Positions 25,821 to 38,086 of a stretch of DNA of 64,000 nt are shown here, one piece after another (position 1 is the first letter of the stretch; each line of letters opens with the position of its first letter). Source of the stretch: Durusdinium trenchii. Lineage: Eukaryota; Sar; Dinophyceae; Suessiales; Symbiodiniaceae. The notes under the pieces were generated by a model. The model had not been told where the DNA came from, did not search any database, and worked only from the letters and a program-made list of their open reading frames with translations. The position numbers and the translations under genes are program-made. The DNA lies in NCBI GenBank assembly GCA_963970005.1, contig CAXAMN010000001.1, forward strand, positions 2,244,366 through 2,308,365. Direction: 5' to 3'.

Positions 25821-26594
25821 CGCGTGCGTGTGTTAAAATTACATGTTACATGCGGGAAGTTAACATGGAACCTGAAAATGAACCTTTGGAGGACCAGCTT
25901 CCTCCACAAACCAGTGGTTTTAAAGGTTTATGTTACAGAATCTTCCGAGGCGTACTTGTTTTTCCTTGGAGCATGGTTCCCTTTAGAGCCGAGGTGGAGA
26001 GGCACGCTGGTGCCGGAAGTCGCAGGTGGGGCTTTGGCGCGCAGAGCTGTGCCACAAGAGAAGCGCTGGAAGAAAGCCGAGCAAATGGTCACAAAGGAGT
26101 TCATTGTACACTTACACAGTCATTTGTTGCGGGGGTTTCAATGTTTATTTTTGCGTTCGATGTAGATCAAACTTTGTCAAACATTATGTCCTGCTCCAAG
26201 CCAAGTTAGGTTTCATTGCCACATCTCTTCAATTTACCTTGGAATTGTTGGTTAGCTGAGTTCAGAGCTTCAATCAAATTTAGTTTCTTGTGACTGAGCT
26301 ACGTGCAGTTTGCGACCAGAGAGCGCGAGAGTAACATGAGAATGCTATGATAATGTTATGCAATGTTTTTCGTATACTGTAATTACTGTAGAGTACTGAC
26401 ACAAAGCGACACACAATACATCCACTCTTTGCCAAGATGGTTATCCTTGGAACCCTGTGCACTCTTTGCACCCCAGCTGTTCTGTGTACTGCAGTGTTTT
26501 AAAGTTTTATGGGCATCACTGCCATGCACAATGCGCAAATCTATCCTCCAACTGACTCTGGGAGATCCTCCATGTGACTCCCTCCCTCCTTCAG

Positions 26595-29500
26595 GCCTTC
26601 AAACCCGATCGTGCTCACTTCTGCCGAGCTATGGGTCGCGTGGTCGCGCGCCTCAGTGACGGACGTGACTCCAAGGGTAAGGGTGACTCCGAGGAGCTAC
26701 CCAGGAAAAGTGGACAACCTGCAAAACATTGCAACACCTTGTTGTTCGATGTTTTTGTTGAGGGATTCCTTTCCTAACTCACTATGAACAAATTGAAAAA
26801 GGGCGAACAGTGGTTAACCATGATTTACATTGATTTACCATGATTAACCTCCACTTTCCAGGGACACTGAGGGCTGTCAAAGGGACCGGGACACGTGTAG
26901 ACCAGGCCGTGCGCTTCGCACCATGGCCGATGGGTCGCCTGATGGGTCGCTTTTTGGACTCGCGTGTTACACGAGGTGCTTCGCATGGACCACCATTGCC
27001 CATGGCTTGGCAATACCGTGGGCTGGGCCAACCACAAATACTTCTACTTGTTCCTGGCCCGGAGGCCCTGTTCAGCTTGCGGTGCTTGGCATTTGATGTC
27101 ACCTGAGAGTCTTTGGCATCCGGTGTCACCAGAGACCGTCTCGGGTGCCAAAAGTTTCAAAGCTTCAAACAGCCGGTTGGTGTAGTCATGTAATAGTCTA
27201 GTCGAGCTGAGTGCTGCACATCCATGAGAGAGTTGCTCCAAGCCCAAGATGCGCATCATCCAGTTTCACCCGAGATGCCAAGCTTCTTCAGCTCGCCAAA
27301 GCCGTAGTTCATGGATGTTCATGGTGCACTGAACAAAAACTGATTGTATCAAAGCACCAATCAGGAATCATCGTCTATGCCGTGTATTCCGGTGTTTGTG
27401 GTGATGGACATATAATATATATAATATATGCCGTTAGTTAGCTCGAAAAGAATACCGCGATCGAAAGCTGCAATCCCTGGCTGCAGCGGAGCAAAGCTCC
27501 TCTCAACCCTCGAACTCCAGTGACAGTGATAACTCCAGCTGAAAATTGTGTGTGTGTGTGTCTGTGTGTGTGCGCTCAACTGACTTCACAGCACGAGTTG
27601 TAAACATGATGACATGTGTCCTGCTACTAAAAAAGTCTGAACGAGATACTGTGACATGACCTCCTACTTAAGTAGTCTAAGCGAGATAGGGCCCCCACAT
27701 AATAGATAGTGTTGGAGCTAGATACCAAATAAATTCCGCCGCACATATGGAAAGGGACCTGTGTAAGTGTATTCAGCAGGGCATGGCTGCTTCTCTTTCA
27801 GCGCCATGGCAGAGGTGATTTGTTGATCTGCTGATGATCCATTTCATTTGAGGTCACTTCCACTTGTGAACTCTTGTTCATGGATAACTCCTTCTTCATC
27901 TTGTTCATTGTTCCAATTGAAGGTGTTGCAGCCGTCATCAGGCCTGGTGGTTCCAGATGACTTTGGCGCTTACGTGAAGCTTAGTAAACCAGGGAGACAC
28001 TGCAACGTTTGATGAAGCCCTGCAACTTCTTCTCTCTTGACCGGGATACGTGATCCAACAGATGGGAGCATGGTCCCAGCTGACACGTTTTCTTCCAATT
28101 CAAATTGGTCCCGGATCTCTTCCAACCGTCCATCACACCACCGTCACCGCCTCCGTCGATCCTTCGATCCTTCGATCCGAGGCCTACACGAACATGGCGT
28201 GCGGGATGCTTGGGCTGAACGTGCTGGACCTCTTGGTGCACGCAACCTTGCCGGTTTGAAGCCCCAGAGCAAGCATGTATAGCCATTATGTAGCTCATGG
28301 AAGTGCAATTGCTTTGAATAAAGCAACCAAGCAACCAAGAACTGAAGTGCCCTCTTTGCGTCGAATCATGGAAGGATCTGGAGGAGATGGAGCGGAACAT
28401 AGCCCTTTCCGTTTTGCAAACAGTTGCTCTTCCATGCGTTTCCTCTTTCACGTTTGCTGGAGGGAGGCCTCAGTCCTTTCATGTGTTTGTATTTTCCATG
28501 ACCTTTGAAGTGGTTGGCAGATCTTAGCAGATGTTGAGCTGCAGCTCTGCGGTGAATTTGTCGTGTTTTTTGGTTTGGGTGTTAACAGATTGACCTCCAA
28601 GCCTGAAGCAGCTTTGTAGGTCAAATTGGGATTCCCAGCCCAAACCAAAACAATGCAGGTGACGTTGGAGGAATTTTGGCAACCCTCATGATGATGATGA
28701 TGATGATGTGATACGAAAGCTCATGATGATGTGAGTCGTTTGGTATTACAATAATCATATATATATATGTATATTAAAAGGTCATATGCCGACATCGTGA
28801 CTGATTGATACAAAGTGCCATTTTGTCTTCAGGAGAATGGATATACCAAGGCTATACCCAAAGGCCCTCCTCCTCCGCCGCCTTGTGAAACCCCAGGCCC
28901 TGACCACCTTCCTGCTCATTGGCACTGAAGCATTGACGTTCCTCCTCTCCAGCATTCTGGTGCGTCTTCGGATGGAACGAGCGGTGGAACGATCGGTGGA
29001 ACGACAGAGCAGAATGGTGGTCCAGCCCTGTGGTGTGCCAGACTTGTTCAGACCCTCAATCAGTCAGTGTTTGAGTCGAGCAGTTTCTGAAAGTTGCCGA
29101 TTGGTCATGGTTCCAGTTTAGCTTAGAATTCCGTAGATGATAGGCAGATATACAGTAATCAACGCATATTATTTGTTCTTAGCACACCAGGGTTGCGAAA
29201 TACGAAGTGACGTGGCCAAGTGACGTGTTATATTCTAGATCTTTGTAGATCATGAATCGGTATGTGATGTATTCAGCAAAACACTCTACCCATTGACCTT
29301 ACCTCACAATAAGATATCGCTCTCTTTGTTTGTGAGGACGACGTTGACAGGCTGGCTGTGGCTGAGTTGCATCGGCAGGTTCCCTTTTTCCTCTTCCACA
29401 CCTGGCTCATCATCCGCAACATGTCGTGGCCTCAAGGGTAGACTGCGGTCTGCTGAGACAGGAGGCGTGGTCCAAAACGACTGCGGTCCAAGGTTGGTGA

Positions 29501-31034
29501 CTAGACTTGACTTGGTGAAACGAACCCCAAGCTTGGCGACGACTCGACCTGACAACAGTACTGCATGGTGAGCGAACCCGACAGAGTCGTGGGTACGTGT
29601 CGGTGCGGACAGGCTGTTGATTAGAGCTCCAAGCAGCGAACCTTCTCACTGGTTTTGACCAACACTATTGCTCAATTCCAGAGATGGAAACTGCCAATCC
29701 ATTCAGAGAGCGAGCCTTGTTCAGACCCGATTGGCACAATCAATTTGTTGATGTCATTTGTTGTATTTGTCGCGTTGCTCAACACCTGGAAAATGAGCTG
29801 GGCAGGACATACACTGGTGGTGCAGAATGTTGTCCATCAGCAGTGTTATAAGGCAAAGCACACCTTTCTGAACAAAACACATATTACAGACTTGCGGACA
29901 GGAAAAAAAAGCAACTCTTATTTCAGCAAAAAGACACTGGTTGTGGTGTTTACACGTGGCATGCGTGTTTTGTTTCTTCTCAGCCAACTCTTGGTCAACT
30001 CTGGTCGAAGACCAAGTACCTTCACCAACTCATTGGGTAACCCGCAGGTCGCCCAGAATGGCATCTATTTGGTAAGCAAACGCTAAGCGAACAAAAACCC
30101 ATGAATAAGATACTGAGGCAATCGATGTTAAGTCGGATGAAGAACTTCCTTTGACCTTAGTGACACAACAGATGATTTTTTGTTTGGAGCATGTTCCGCC
30201 CATGGTGTGTTTTAAGTTCTTTGGAAGTAGCTGGTTTGGGTCAATGCCTCCAAACAGCGTACATACCGTAACCGTTTGCAGGGAATCAACAGACACTTTC
30301 TTGACAGCATGAATGGTGCGGTCATGCCGCAACGGCCAACCTCCTTTTCGAACCCCCAACGGGAACTTCCAGCAAGATGACATGTTACAATTAGCAAGAT
30401 GGCTTCCAAGCTTGCCAAAGGAATCAAGGTAAGTTCTTCTTTGGGGAAGGTTTGAGGGGAAGATTGCCATTTTGATTGAATCTTGTTGCATGTCCTGCGC
30501 GTCGGTCATGAATCTTCCATATGCCCCTGGCGGACTCGTCAGGACCACCATCGAGTTCTGCGCCTCCTTTGCGCGTGGCCCCGATGAGAAGCCTCTCGGC
30601 GTGACAGCGTGACAGCCACCCGTCTCCGAAATGGGTTCAGCTTGGTGAACTTTCGAGAAGAAGCTGAAGCTAGGAAATGGAAAGAGAAAGATGAGTTCAA
30701 CTCTTGGCATGGGCCTTTGAAGCTGAGTTCTCCAAGCTTTGGTTTGGCGAACTTTTGTGGTTTGTTTGATGATCATCATACTATAAGTGAAAAATGACTG
30801 CTACAATGCTCGCTCATGGCAATGGAGGCGGACGGGCCTCAATTGGAGTGATTACTTGGCAAAGGAGGTTGCCGCCGTTCGGCTCTGACCTGTGAGACCT
30901 CAGACGTCAAGTCACGTCCAACGGGATGTGCCCGCGGATTGGATGGTCGATGTTTGATGTCCACTTGCCGTTCGGGTGATGTTGGAGCCATCGAAAACCC
31001 ACGCAACCATGGACCCCGGAAACATCTCGAAACA

Positions 31035-31092
<58 letters not shown>

Positions 31093-31591
31093 NNNNNNNN
31101 NNNNNNNNNNNNNNNNNNNNNNNNNNNNNNNNNNNNNNNNNNNNNNNNNNNNNNNNNNNNNNNNNNNNNNNNNNNNNNNNNNNNNNNNNNNNNNNNNNNN
31201 NNNNNNNNNNNNNNNNNNNNNNNNNNNNNNNNNNNNNNNNNNNNNNNNNNNNNNNNNNNNNNNNNNNNNNNNNNNNNNNNNNNNNNNNNNNNNNNNNNNN
31301 NNNNNNNNNNNNNNNNNNNNNNNNNNNNNNNNNNNNNNNNNNNNNNNNNNNNNNNNNNNNNNNNNNNNNNNNNNNNNNNNNNNNNNNNNNNNNNNNNNNN
31401 NNNNNNNNNNNNNNNNNNNNNNNNNNNNNNNNNNNNNNNNNNNNNNNNNNNNNNNNNNNNNNNNNNNNNNNNNNNNNNNNNNNNNNNNNNNNNNNNNNNN
31501 NNNNNNNNNNNNNNNNNNNNNNNNNNNNNNNNNNNNNNNNNNNNNNNNNNNNNNNNNNNNNNNNNNNNNNNNNNNNNNNNNNNNNNNNNNN

Positions 31592-31638
<47 letters not shown>

Positions 31639-31733
31639 GCGACACTCTCGTGACTAAGGCCCTACGACAATCCTTATGATGTGGGCATCTATCAGAACGT
31701 GTGCGCGGTGCTTGGAAGCTCGCCCTTGGTTTG
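26595..31733 (+). CDS. DHHC-type protein S-acyltransferase, seven internal exons (partial)
   Basis: Seven short exons join in phase: 26595-26642 ([13 protein letters not shown]), 26976-27056 ([13 protein letters not shown], then NHKYFYLFL), 28182-28235 ([20 protein letters not shown]3), 28897-28959 ([17 protein letters not shown]), 29379-29425 ([15 protein letters not shown], together TM4), 30543-30602 (STTIEFC, the TTxE motif) and 31659-31733 ([16 protein letters not shown], the C-terminal conserved motif). All seven follow AG|G; donors are GT, GC, GT, GT, GT and GA. The order of DHHC, TM3, TM4, TTxE and NPYDxG is exactly that of the family, which palmitoylates cysteines of proteins at membranes with DHHC as the acyl carrier. 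Odd points: four usual zinc ligands of the cysteine-rich domain are Phe, Met, Val and Thr. The first two membrane segments, the first Cys pair and the C-terminus were not found. Exon limits are inferred by eye and could shift by a few bases. Confidence 0.8.
31037..31637 (+). repeat. (ATC)n microsatellite with 499-N gap, inside the last DHHC intron
   Basis: ATC triplets at 31037-31092 and 31592-31637 flank N at 31093-31591. Poly-His, poly-Ile and poly-Asp frames here are artefacts. The tract ends 21 bp before the NPYDVG exon. Confidence 0.97.
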
Positions 31734-32676
31734 GTCAGCTTCTCAGGTTCTTGGGAGTGGTGTTCGCGTGTTCTCTTCTCGCTTTTTTTCTGAGAAAGCA
31801 TCGTGTAACAACGATTTTCAGCCAGGTATTGTGACAACAAGGTTGAAATTTGAGGATTTAAAGGGACCCATGCAGAGATACAGAACATGACCAACCTGGG
31901 CTCCCGTGATGCCTAACCAGGTGGGCACCTGTGGGTGGTCCAAGTGGCAATGGCATTTTCTTTCCACGCAAAGGAGCAGAGCGTCGCAAAGCTCGAGCCG
32001 AGCGTACCTCCACGCTGGGTCGCAGAACGAAAGTGTTCCCGTCGAAGAACAGGCAGCCGAGGTAGTTATATAGTTGAAGAGTTTGGAAGCTGTGAATGGA
32101 GATGAAGGGAGTGTTTGCAGCGGAATCAACAGCTTGGCTCGATCCGGTCCACATGGCTGAATGCGACAGTGGCATGTGTTTGCGACGGGTTGCGTTCACC
32201 AGGAGTACCAGAGCACTTTGTGATTTCGGATGAGAATGAGGACATGGCCTGTGAAGATGCCGCCATCATAGATGGTCAGCAAGCCTCTGCAAGAGGAGTT
32301 ATAGATAGTTATAGTATATAGAACCACAGCAAGTGTTCATTCGTTTGGGATACACTCTGACTCACATGGAAGTGAAAAATGTTCCCTCGGAAGACTACGC
32401 ACTTTCCCCTAGAAACAGGTGTACTTCCATGTTAGTGTATTCCTTTGTTGTTGGAAAACTCGCCAAACTTTGCAACTTCAAATGCCCGTCCTACTATGAC
32501 AGCGATGCCAGAGGCGTCTGCATGTTCGTGAGCAGAACAGTGATAAACTCTCCCTAAATAAAGGAAGTGCAGTGCAGGGAATCAAATTCAGCTTGCCTCC
32601 AACCACCCAACGAACTTCACTGGGCATGTTTTCGTTTGCTTTGTCATGCCCTCAGATATTCCTGTCCTTGTTTTAG

Positions 32677-32759
32677 GAGGATCCTGAAGCTGCTCATCCT
32701 GTCTCAGAAGAAGGCGAGTCGCTTCGTGGTCGCCGCCTGGCTAGCTCAGTTTTTGGCCA
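32677..32759 (+). CDS. Probable exon, unknown protein
   Basis: A good pyrimidine tract and acceptor (CCTTGTTTTAG|G) precede an open GC3-rich frame: RILKLLILSQKKASRFVV, then AAWLAQFLA. It is amphipathic and Leu/Ala-rich. It lies 0.9 kb beyond the last DHHC exon on the same strand and could be a later exon of it or part of a new gene. Nothing in the sequence decides this. Confidence 0.35.
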
Positions 32760-34863
32760 GTCGTGAACCCACCAACTATGACTTTTGAAACACGTCACGA
32801 AACATGTCCTAATGACCGTGTGAATGACTTTACAGGTCATTCATTGAAGCATGGTGTTGGTAGATCATGGTATATATCAGATGCCGTTTTTGCATCCGCC
32901 TGGGAGCCTTCGTTTGTTTTCGGAATTTCCATCGAAGAAGCATGGCACACTCCGAGCTTCATGGCACACGAACAGAGCCGAACCCAAGGAACTCATGCCG
33001 TGGACACCCAACACCAGTTTTGACTTCAAACACACGGCCCATGGCAGCGTGGTTCCCTGTTTCGCTTGCCTTGGGCAGAGTACAGTAGCCAAGTAGTTTT
33101 CACGTCGGCAGACTTGGCATCGCGTTGGGAGGTAGTGAAGCTGGCAGTGGACTGGAGGTGAAGGAGGACTGAAGGAAGTGCAGGAACCCATTGGAACATA
33201 TGAACTTAAGGTGGGGATTCAGTGAGGCAATTCATGGCAATTCCTATCACACTGGACAGGGTTATTGGTGATCTCGCTGCTGATAAACAATCATGCAGCT
33301 CGGCAAACAATGATTAGATAATAGGAAGCACCGGATCGAAGTTGCGTTGGATACGTTGCTGGTGTCAAACAGAACAGTCCATTACATGTTCAGCAATCCT
33401 GATTTGTAAAGTAGTACTTAGCACAAGAGTGTTCAAGTGTTGCTCCTCAACACCATTCGCATGTGTACAAATTATTACAATCAATTATAGATCCAGTCGG
33501 ATAAAAATTATCATGCCACGAAGATGAGTTGGAGCAGTTATGATAAATTACTATTGGACTGGTAGTCGTACTGTCATGCCGCAAGCACACACAAGGATGC
33601 CTCCTGCAACTTCTTCGTGGAAGTCTTGGGCAAGGGGTATCAGTTTGTGCAGCAAGTTGTTTTACTTGATTCAAATCCAACGCATCTATATATATATATA
33701 TGCATGTCTAGCACCTGCTGCATTCATCTCAAGTTCATGGTTTGTTTTGAAAGAATAAAGACTGCTCGTACAAATCCTGGAATACTGGTTCAGTTTCAAT
33801 CAATGTCAGGAGTTTTTCCAAGTTTGTTAATTGCATTTCCCATGTGTTTTCCAGAATAATAACGTTGGAAGAAGCTCAAAAGCTACTGCACTCAATCAAA
33901 GTCATGTGGTATATATATTTTTCGGATTTAAGATGATTTAAGTCATATAATGTCACACATGGCATATCAAAGATCCATATGATGTAAAACATCAGTTTTT
34001 TTTAGCGGATGGGTTCTTTAACTGTTTGGTTTCTCATTTGTCGGAGGATGAGTAGACTGAGACGACCAGCTGTCCGAGGTTTGGGTGGATGCGGCTGAAT
34101 TCACCGATGACCTGAAGGTGGGCTGCGAGGCGGGGAGACGTCGGACCGGTGGAGCCGGAGCCGGACCGATGTGTCCAATGTGCCCCCCCCCCATGATCCT
34201 GGATGGTTCACATCTCCAGCCTGAATGGGGGTATAGAACGCATATATGTTCCAGAAAGTTGTGCATTCTAAAATACATATATATGTTCAAGGTCCCAAGT
34301 GACTCCAAACCTGATACGTGCCGAAGAGAAGGGTACTGCTGCTGGCGCTGAGCTGGCTAAATCTTGAACATCCACGGTTTGGATGGGACGAGCCATACCA
34401 CCCCCGCCCATGGAAACTCCTTGTTCAAAAGGATCTTGGAGAGCCGAATGTAGTTACACTCCCTGGAATTCATATGGAAGTTGAACATTCTCTCCTACAA
34501 AGGAAAATGATCTTCCAAAGCCGTGGCATCCACTTCCATGTTAGTTCCAGATGTTCCAGCGAGTGTAGGTGATGGAAGTTTCTTGTGTGCCTGCCAGTCT
34601 CTTTGATTGGACACCTGAGTCTTCGAGGTTAGGGTGACCGATCTTATCCATCAGTAAGGTTGCCATGCCAGTTCAAGACGGTTGCAGCCATCAATCCGTT
34701 TTTGTTGCACATGTTTTGTATTGCAACGTAGCGGGACCTGCTCAGCTTGAATTCCAGACATTGCTTAAATTATGGGAGGTGGGTGTTCACCAGTGGGAGT
34801 AATTAATGGGAAAATGCGGACAAGTGTTGATTCCGGAAAACATATACAACTTACAACGATTAG

Positions 34864-35597
34864 AGTAATGCGCACACCGGATTAATCAACCCTCCCCCCC
34901 CTTCAAGGTCAACAAGGTTTGGGATTGGATGGATTGGAGACAACATCCCCTTAATAAAGATGATGACCTGATGATGGATGATGAGATGAGGACAAGATTG
35001 GGAAAGATTGGGATGATTGATTGGGATGATTAGGAAAGAGATGAAGAGATTGGAAGACAAGATTCTTTCTTTGATTGGGATGATTCGGAAAAGAAAGATG
35101 ATTACGGGATGAAAGAGATGGAAACAAGATGGAGGCCAGAGGGTGGGCTTGATCAATAGGGGGAGGGGTATTAGGGGGTGGTAGGGCCTGTGTGAGGGGT
35201 ACCCTTTGTGAGCTTGAAAACCTTAATATGTTGATAGAGTTTTAATAAGGAAACATTAAAACAATTTGCTAGCAAGTTTTTTGATTTTAACAGGGAAGGA
35301 AGGATGAGAAGAGCAAGCAGGATGAGAGGCAAAAGGACGTTGATAATGATATATAATGATTGATGATTGGTGGAAATTGAATACTAGCAAAGAAGAACGT
35401 AAATACATACCAAAAATATGAATACAGTTATATTGTGTTTTTTTCTGGGGGAGCTGGGCTTGATTAATAGGGGGGGGTTCTGGCAAGGAACAACAATTAT
35501 CAGGGGGAGGTTGCAGGGTTTTAATTGGTTTAGTATTGGAGGCTCCAGCTGGGCTTGATTAATAGAGGGGGGTTCCTTAATCCTGTGTGCGCATTAC
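34864..35597. mobile_element. Possible inverted-repeat (MITE-like) element, 734 bp
   Basis: The left end AGTAATGCGCACACCGGATT (34864) matches the complement of the right end (35597 reading back: AGTAATGCGCACACAGGATT). Similarity continues through AA and a C-rich run for about 36 bp. The interior is purine-rich (GGGATGATT repeats at 34960-35120) and carries CTTGATTAATAGGGGGG three times near 35150, 35457 and 35552. No transposase frame and no convincing target duplication are seen, so it would be non-autonomous. Confidence 0.55.
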
Positions 35598-36248
35598 TAC
35601 ATGCTTGCATCATCATGTTCGGTGCTATGAATATATTCACCAGTTGCTGTTTTTGGATTTGTACATGGAGTGCTCAATAACGTTCTGACGCAAGATGACG
35701 TGAGCATGTGCTTTAGGCGTCAAAGAAAACCAAAAAGGACAATTAAGGTTCTATTGATTCAGTCTTGCCGCAAGTGAACACGCACACACACACACATACA
35801 GTTCCATGTCCGGGTGCCGAACGAATGGAGGGGGTTTTCGGGGTGCCCCGCTGGATGAATTTCAACATCCACAACTCTGACCTAGAACTGCTCAACTCTG
35901 ACCTTGGCGCAACTCTGAGGTGATCCTGGAGACCGCAGAGGATGCCTACTTGTCCGCTTGGCGCCTCCTAGCGACCCGATCGGGAATTTGGGGAGGTGAT
36001 TCCATGGCTGGATGGACACTGATGGAGTTGGAACATGCACTGCGAGTGGGTGTGGGACTGTCTTTCACGGAGGAGAGATAGATAAAATATGATAAAGTGA
36101 ACAATGCATTTGTGGCAATGAGGGAGTCTAGAGGCAACTATTTTACTGTTGTTCATTGAGTTCCAGGCCCGTGAGCAAGCAAAGAATCTCGAAAGGTCAG
36201 CAAAGCATGTCAAAGCTAACTTTGTCGTTTCTCGAGTGGGTTCATACA

Positions 36249-36340
36249 AAAAGCTACTAGTAACAAGTGCATCGCTTCTAGTAACAAGTGCCTTACTAGT
36301 AGAAACAAGAAGCTAGTAGAAACAAGAAGCTACTAGTTTG
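36249..36340 (+). repeat. Dispersed CTACTAG-type repeat, copy 5
   Basis: AAGCTACTAGTAACAAGTGC, CTTCTAGTAACAAGTGCC and repeated GTAGAAACAAGAAGCTA units. Confidence 0.8.
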
Positions 36341-36762
36341 AAGACCGCTCGGAAGCAGCCAGGGGATGCCATGGGTGTTTTGCCCTGGCCCTACACGCCT
36401 TTGGTACGACAAGTAGTGGGCAAGGCCTTCGTTCGGTTGCAACGTAAAGTGCAGAACACATGTCTTGAAACCTTCGATCTGCTGAACCGAACCTTGGTCT
36501 GGATTCAGGCAATAACGATTTGCATGAGTCAAGTCTCGAACACGTGTTCCTAGACCGCGTTGACGGGGACCTGTGACAATGCCCACGTCCAAGCATAAGC
36601 GCCAACTTAATTCAGGTGAGGTTCCAACCACGAATTGATGTAGGGTTCTGACTTAAACACACTTAAACAATGTTAGGCCAACGATGCCAAAGTCTTGGGG
36701 GCAAGTATACGTAGTCTCATTAGCTTCTTGCTTCAAGGCAACATTTCTTCCAGTGGCAAGTT

Positions 36763-36976
36763 GACCTCTGACCCTTCCTTGGCCCTTCCGCCCTTCCGTG
36801 ACATTGACGTCTTTGGTGATCGATTTGGGGCTTTGAAGCGACCTCTTCCACCGGCCGGCCCGAACGGCCCGAACTTCGATCCCAGTCGCGCTGCCGTGGG
36901 CGACCACGACGGAAGGTGGGGCGGTGATCGGACAGAAGTCGTTGAGCCGATGGGACATGGCAAGCGACGTGGTTGA
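36763..36976 (+). CDS. Possible terminal exon, Pro/Gly/Asp-rich, unknown
   Basis: The frame DPSLALPPFRDIDVFGDR... continues to VEPMGHGKRRG and ends in TGA, with a strong G/C third-position bias. An antisense frame is open as well. No family is recognised. Confidence 0.3.
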
Positions 36977-37534
36977 CGTGGTTTCTAAGACTTCGATCGG
37001 GGGTTGCTGCGAAGTGTTTGCCCTGTTTAGAATTCGTTGGATCATTTTGGGATCCCTGGGGTCACATTGGCACAGGCAAAGCGTGCAGAGCGCATGTGGA
37101 AAGTCCAAAACAGCTTCATGCCTCAGTGGTCGAGGGCTTGCCATAACTGCATTGCCGTAATATGACGTGACATATGTACAAGGCTGCTAGTTTGTCTTGT
37201 GGGAACACTGCAGGCGTTGTCTCCCCCTCAAAGCCCTCACAGAGCATGACGGTAGTTGTTTTTGACCACTTCCGGCTCTTGCAATGAGTTGGCCCCCTTC
37301 GTCGCAAAGTGAAGCAAACTAGATTGTGCCAAACATGATTTGATCTCAAAGAGGAGAATCCCTTACGCCAAGCACTCAGATCGCTCAAAGCATCAAGTCT
37401 ACCCGGTGGATGCTCCGCAAGCAAAGTCTTTGGGGCATTCATTTGGGTTGCACTGGTTTCAGAGTAGACGGCACTGGCACCCCAAGAGGTCTTTTAGATG
37501 GGGTCCATACAATTGACCTTGTGGTGATTGTGCC

Positions 37535-37658
37535 ATGTACTCTGAAACCATTGCCCTCATTGCCCACTGCGGAATGCACAGCTGGGAACGCCCCGGGCGC
37601 GGTCTCGCGTCCGATAAGACCGCCCTGCCAGTCCAAGCGCGAGCCAACGGAAGTGCAG
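37535..37658 (+). CDS. Possible exon with GTGAGA donor, unknown
   Basis: The open frame GMHSWERPGRGLASDKTALP... ends at GTGCAG|GTGAGA, a good splice donor. Codon bias is favourable. The acceptor and function are not known. A copy of the dispersed CTACTAG repeat begins about 80 bp downstream. Confidence 0.27.
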
Positions 37659-37734
37659 GTGAGAGGGAACGTGCGATGCCGGAAGTGGTGAGACGATTGG
37701 AAAGTTTGCTCCAATCTGCCGTGCAAAGGACTGT

Positions 37735-37895
37735 ATAGTAGTTTCTTGTTACTAGTAGACACTTGTTGCTAGTAGCGATGGCCTCCAGCCAAATAGCGAT
37801 GGCCTCCAACCTAGTAGCTTCTTGTTACTAGTAGTAAGGCGCCTTGCTACTAGTAGCGATGCACCTTGTTCCTAGTAGCTTCTTGTTACTAGGAC
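37735..37895 (-). repeat. Dispersed CTACTAG-type repeat, copy 6 (longest)
   Basis: In reverse orientation it holds CTTGTTACTAGTAG several times together with GCGATGGCCTCCA twice. It joins the two halves of the family (copies 2/3 and copies 1/4/5) in one 160-bp stretch. Confidence 0.82.
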
Positions 37896-38046
37896 TGTGA
37901 GCCCGTTTCACCCTGTGAAACCATGAGAATGGTCCATGGCAGTCTATTCGGTTCTTATTTGTTGTGGTCAACCAGTGGTGTCCCGGTTTTGACCCACAGC
38001 CAAATCAACTGTTTCGACATGTTTCGACCACATGCTTTGGGATACA

Positions 38047-38086
38047 AATATTATATATATATTATATAATATATATAATACTATAT
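38047..38086. repeat. (AT)n tract
   Basis: TATATATATTATATAATATA and neighbours. Similar short AT runs occur near 3591, 4885-4925, 4966, 7736, 10663, 28758, 33689, 39200, 42363 and 44936. They are ordinary microsatellites. Confidence 0.9.

Larger units (their letters stand above)
15210..26594. other. Mostly non-coding region upstream of the DHHC exons
   Basis: It should hold the missing 5' exons of the DHHC gene (two membrane helices and the first Cys pair), but none could be placed. A short tandem duplication GGGCCAGGAGCGGCTGCC lies at 17049 and 17079. ACTCCACCTGAAGTCC occurs twice near 16840. Other open islands near 21970-22110 and 22900-23060 have coding-like bias without recognisable family. 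Confidence 0.5.

Noticed and set aside
30030-30779. 249-codon minus-strand open frame
   Set aside because: It lies antisense to a confirmed-looking DHHC exon (30543-30602), shows no motif and has poor codon bias; it is treated as a shadow.
30700-30797. Plus-strand peptide [14 protein letters not shown] resembling the C-terminal DHHC motif
   Set aside because: A much better match, [16 protein letters not shown] at 31659-31733, fits the phase; the earlier resemblance is weak and probably chance.
30907-31894. Several long frames of poly-His, poly-Ile, poly-Asp and X
   Set aside because: They run through the (ATC)n repeat and the N gap and are not proteins.
32734-32755. TGGCTAGCTCAGTTTTTGG, similar to a tRNA A box
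   Set aside because: No B box or acceptor stem follows, and the stretch lies within a likely exon.
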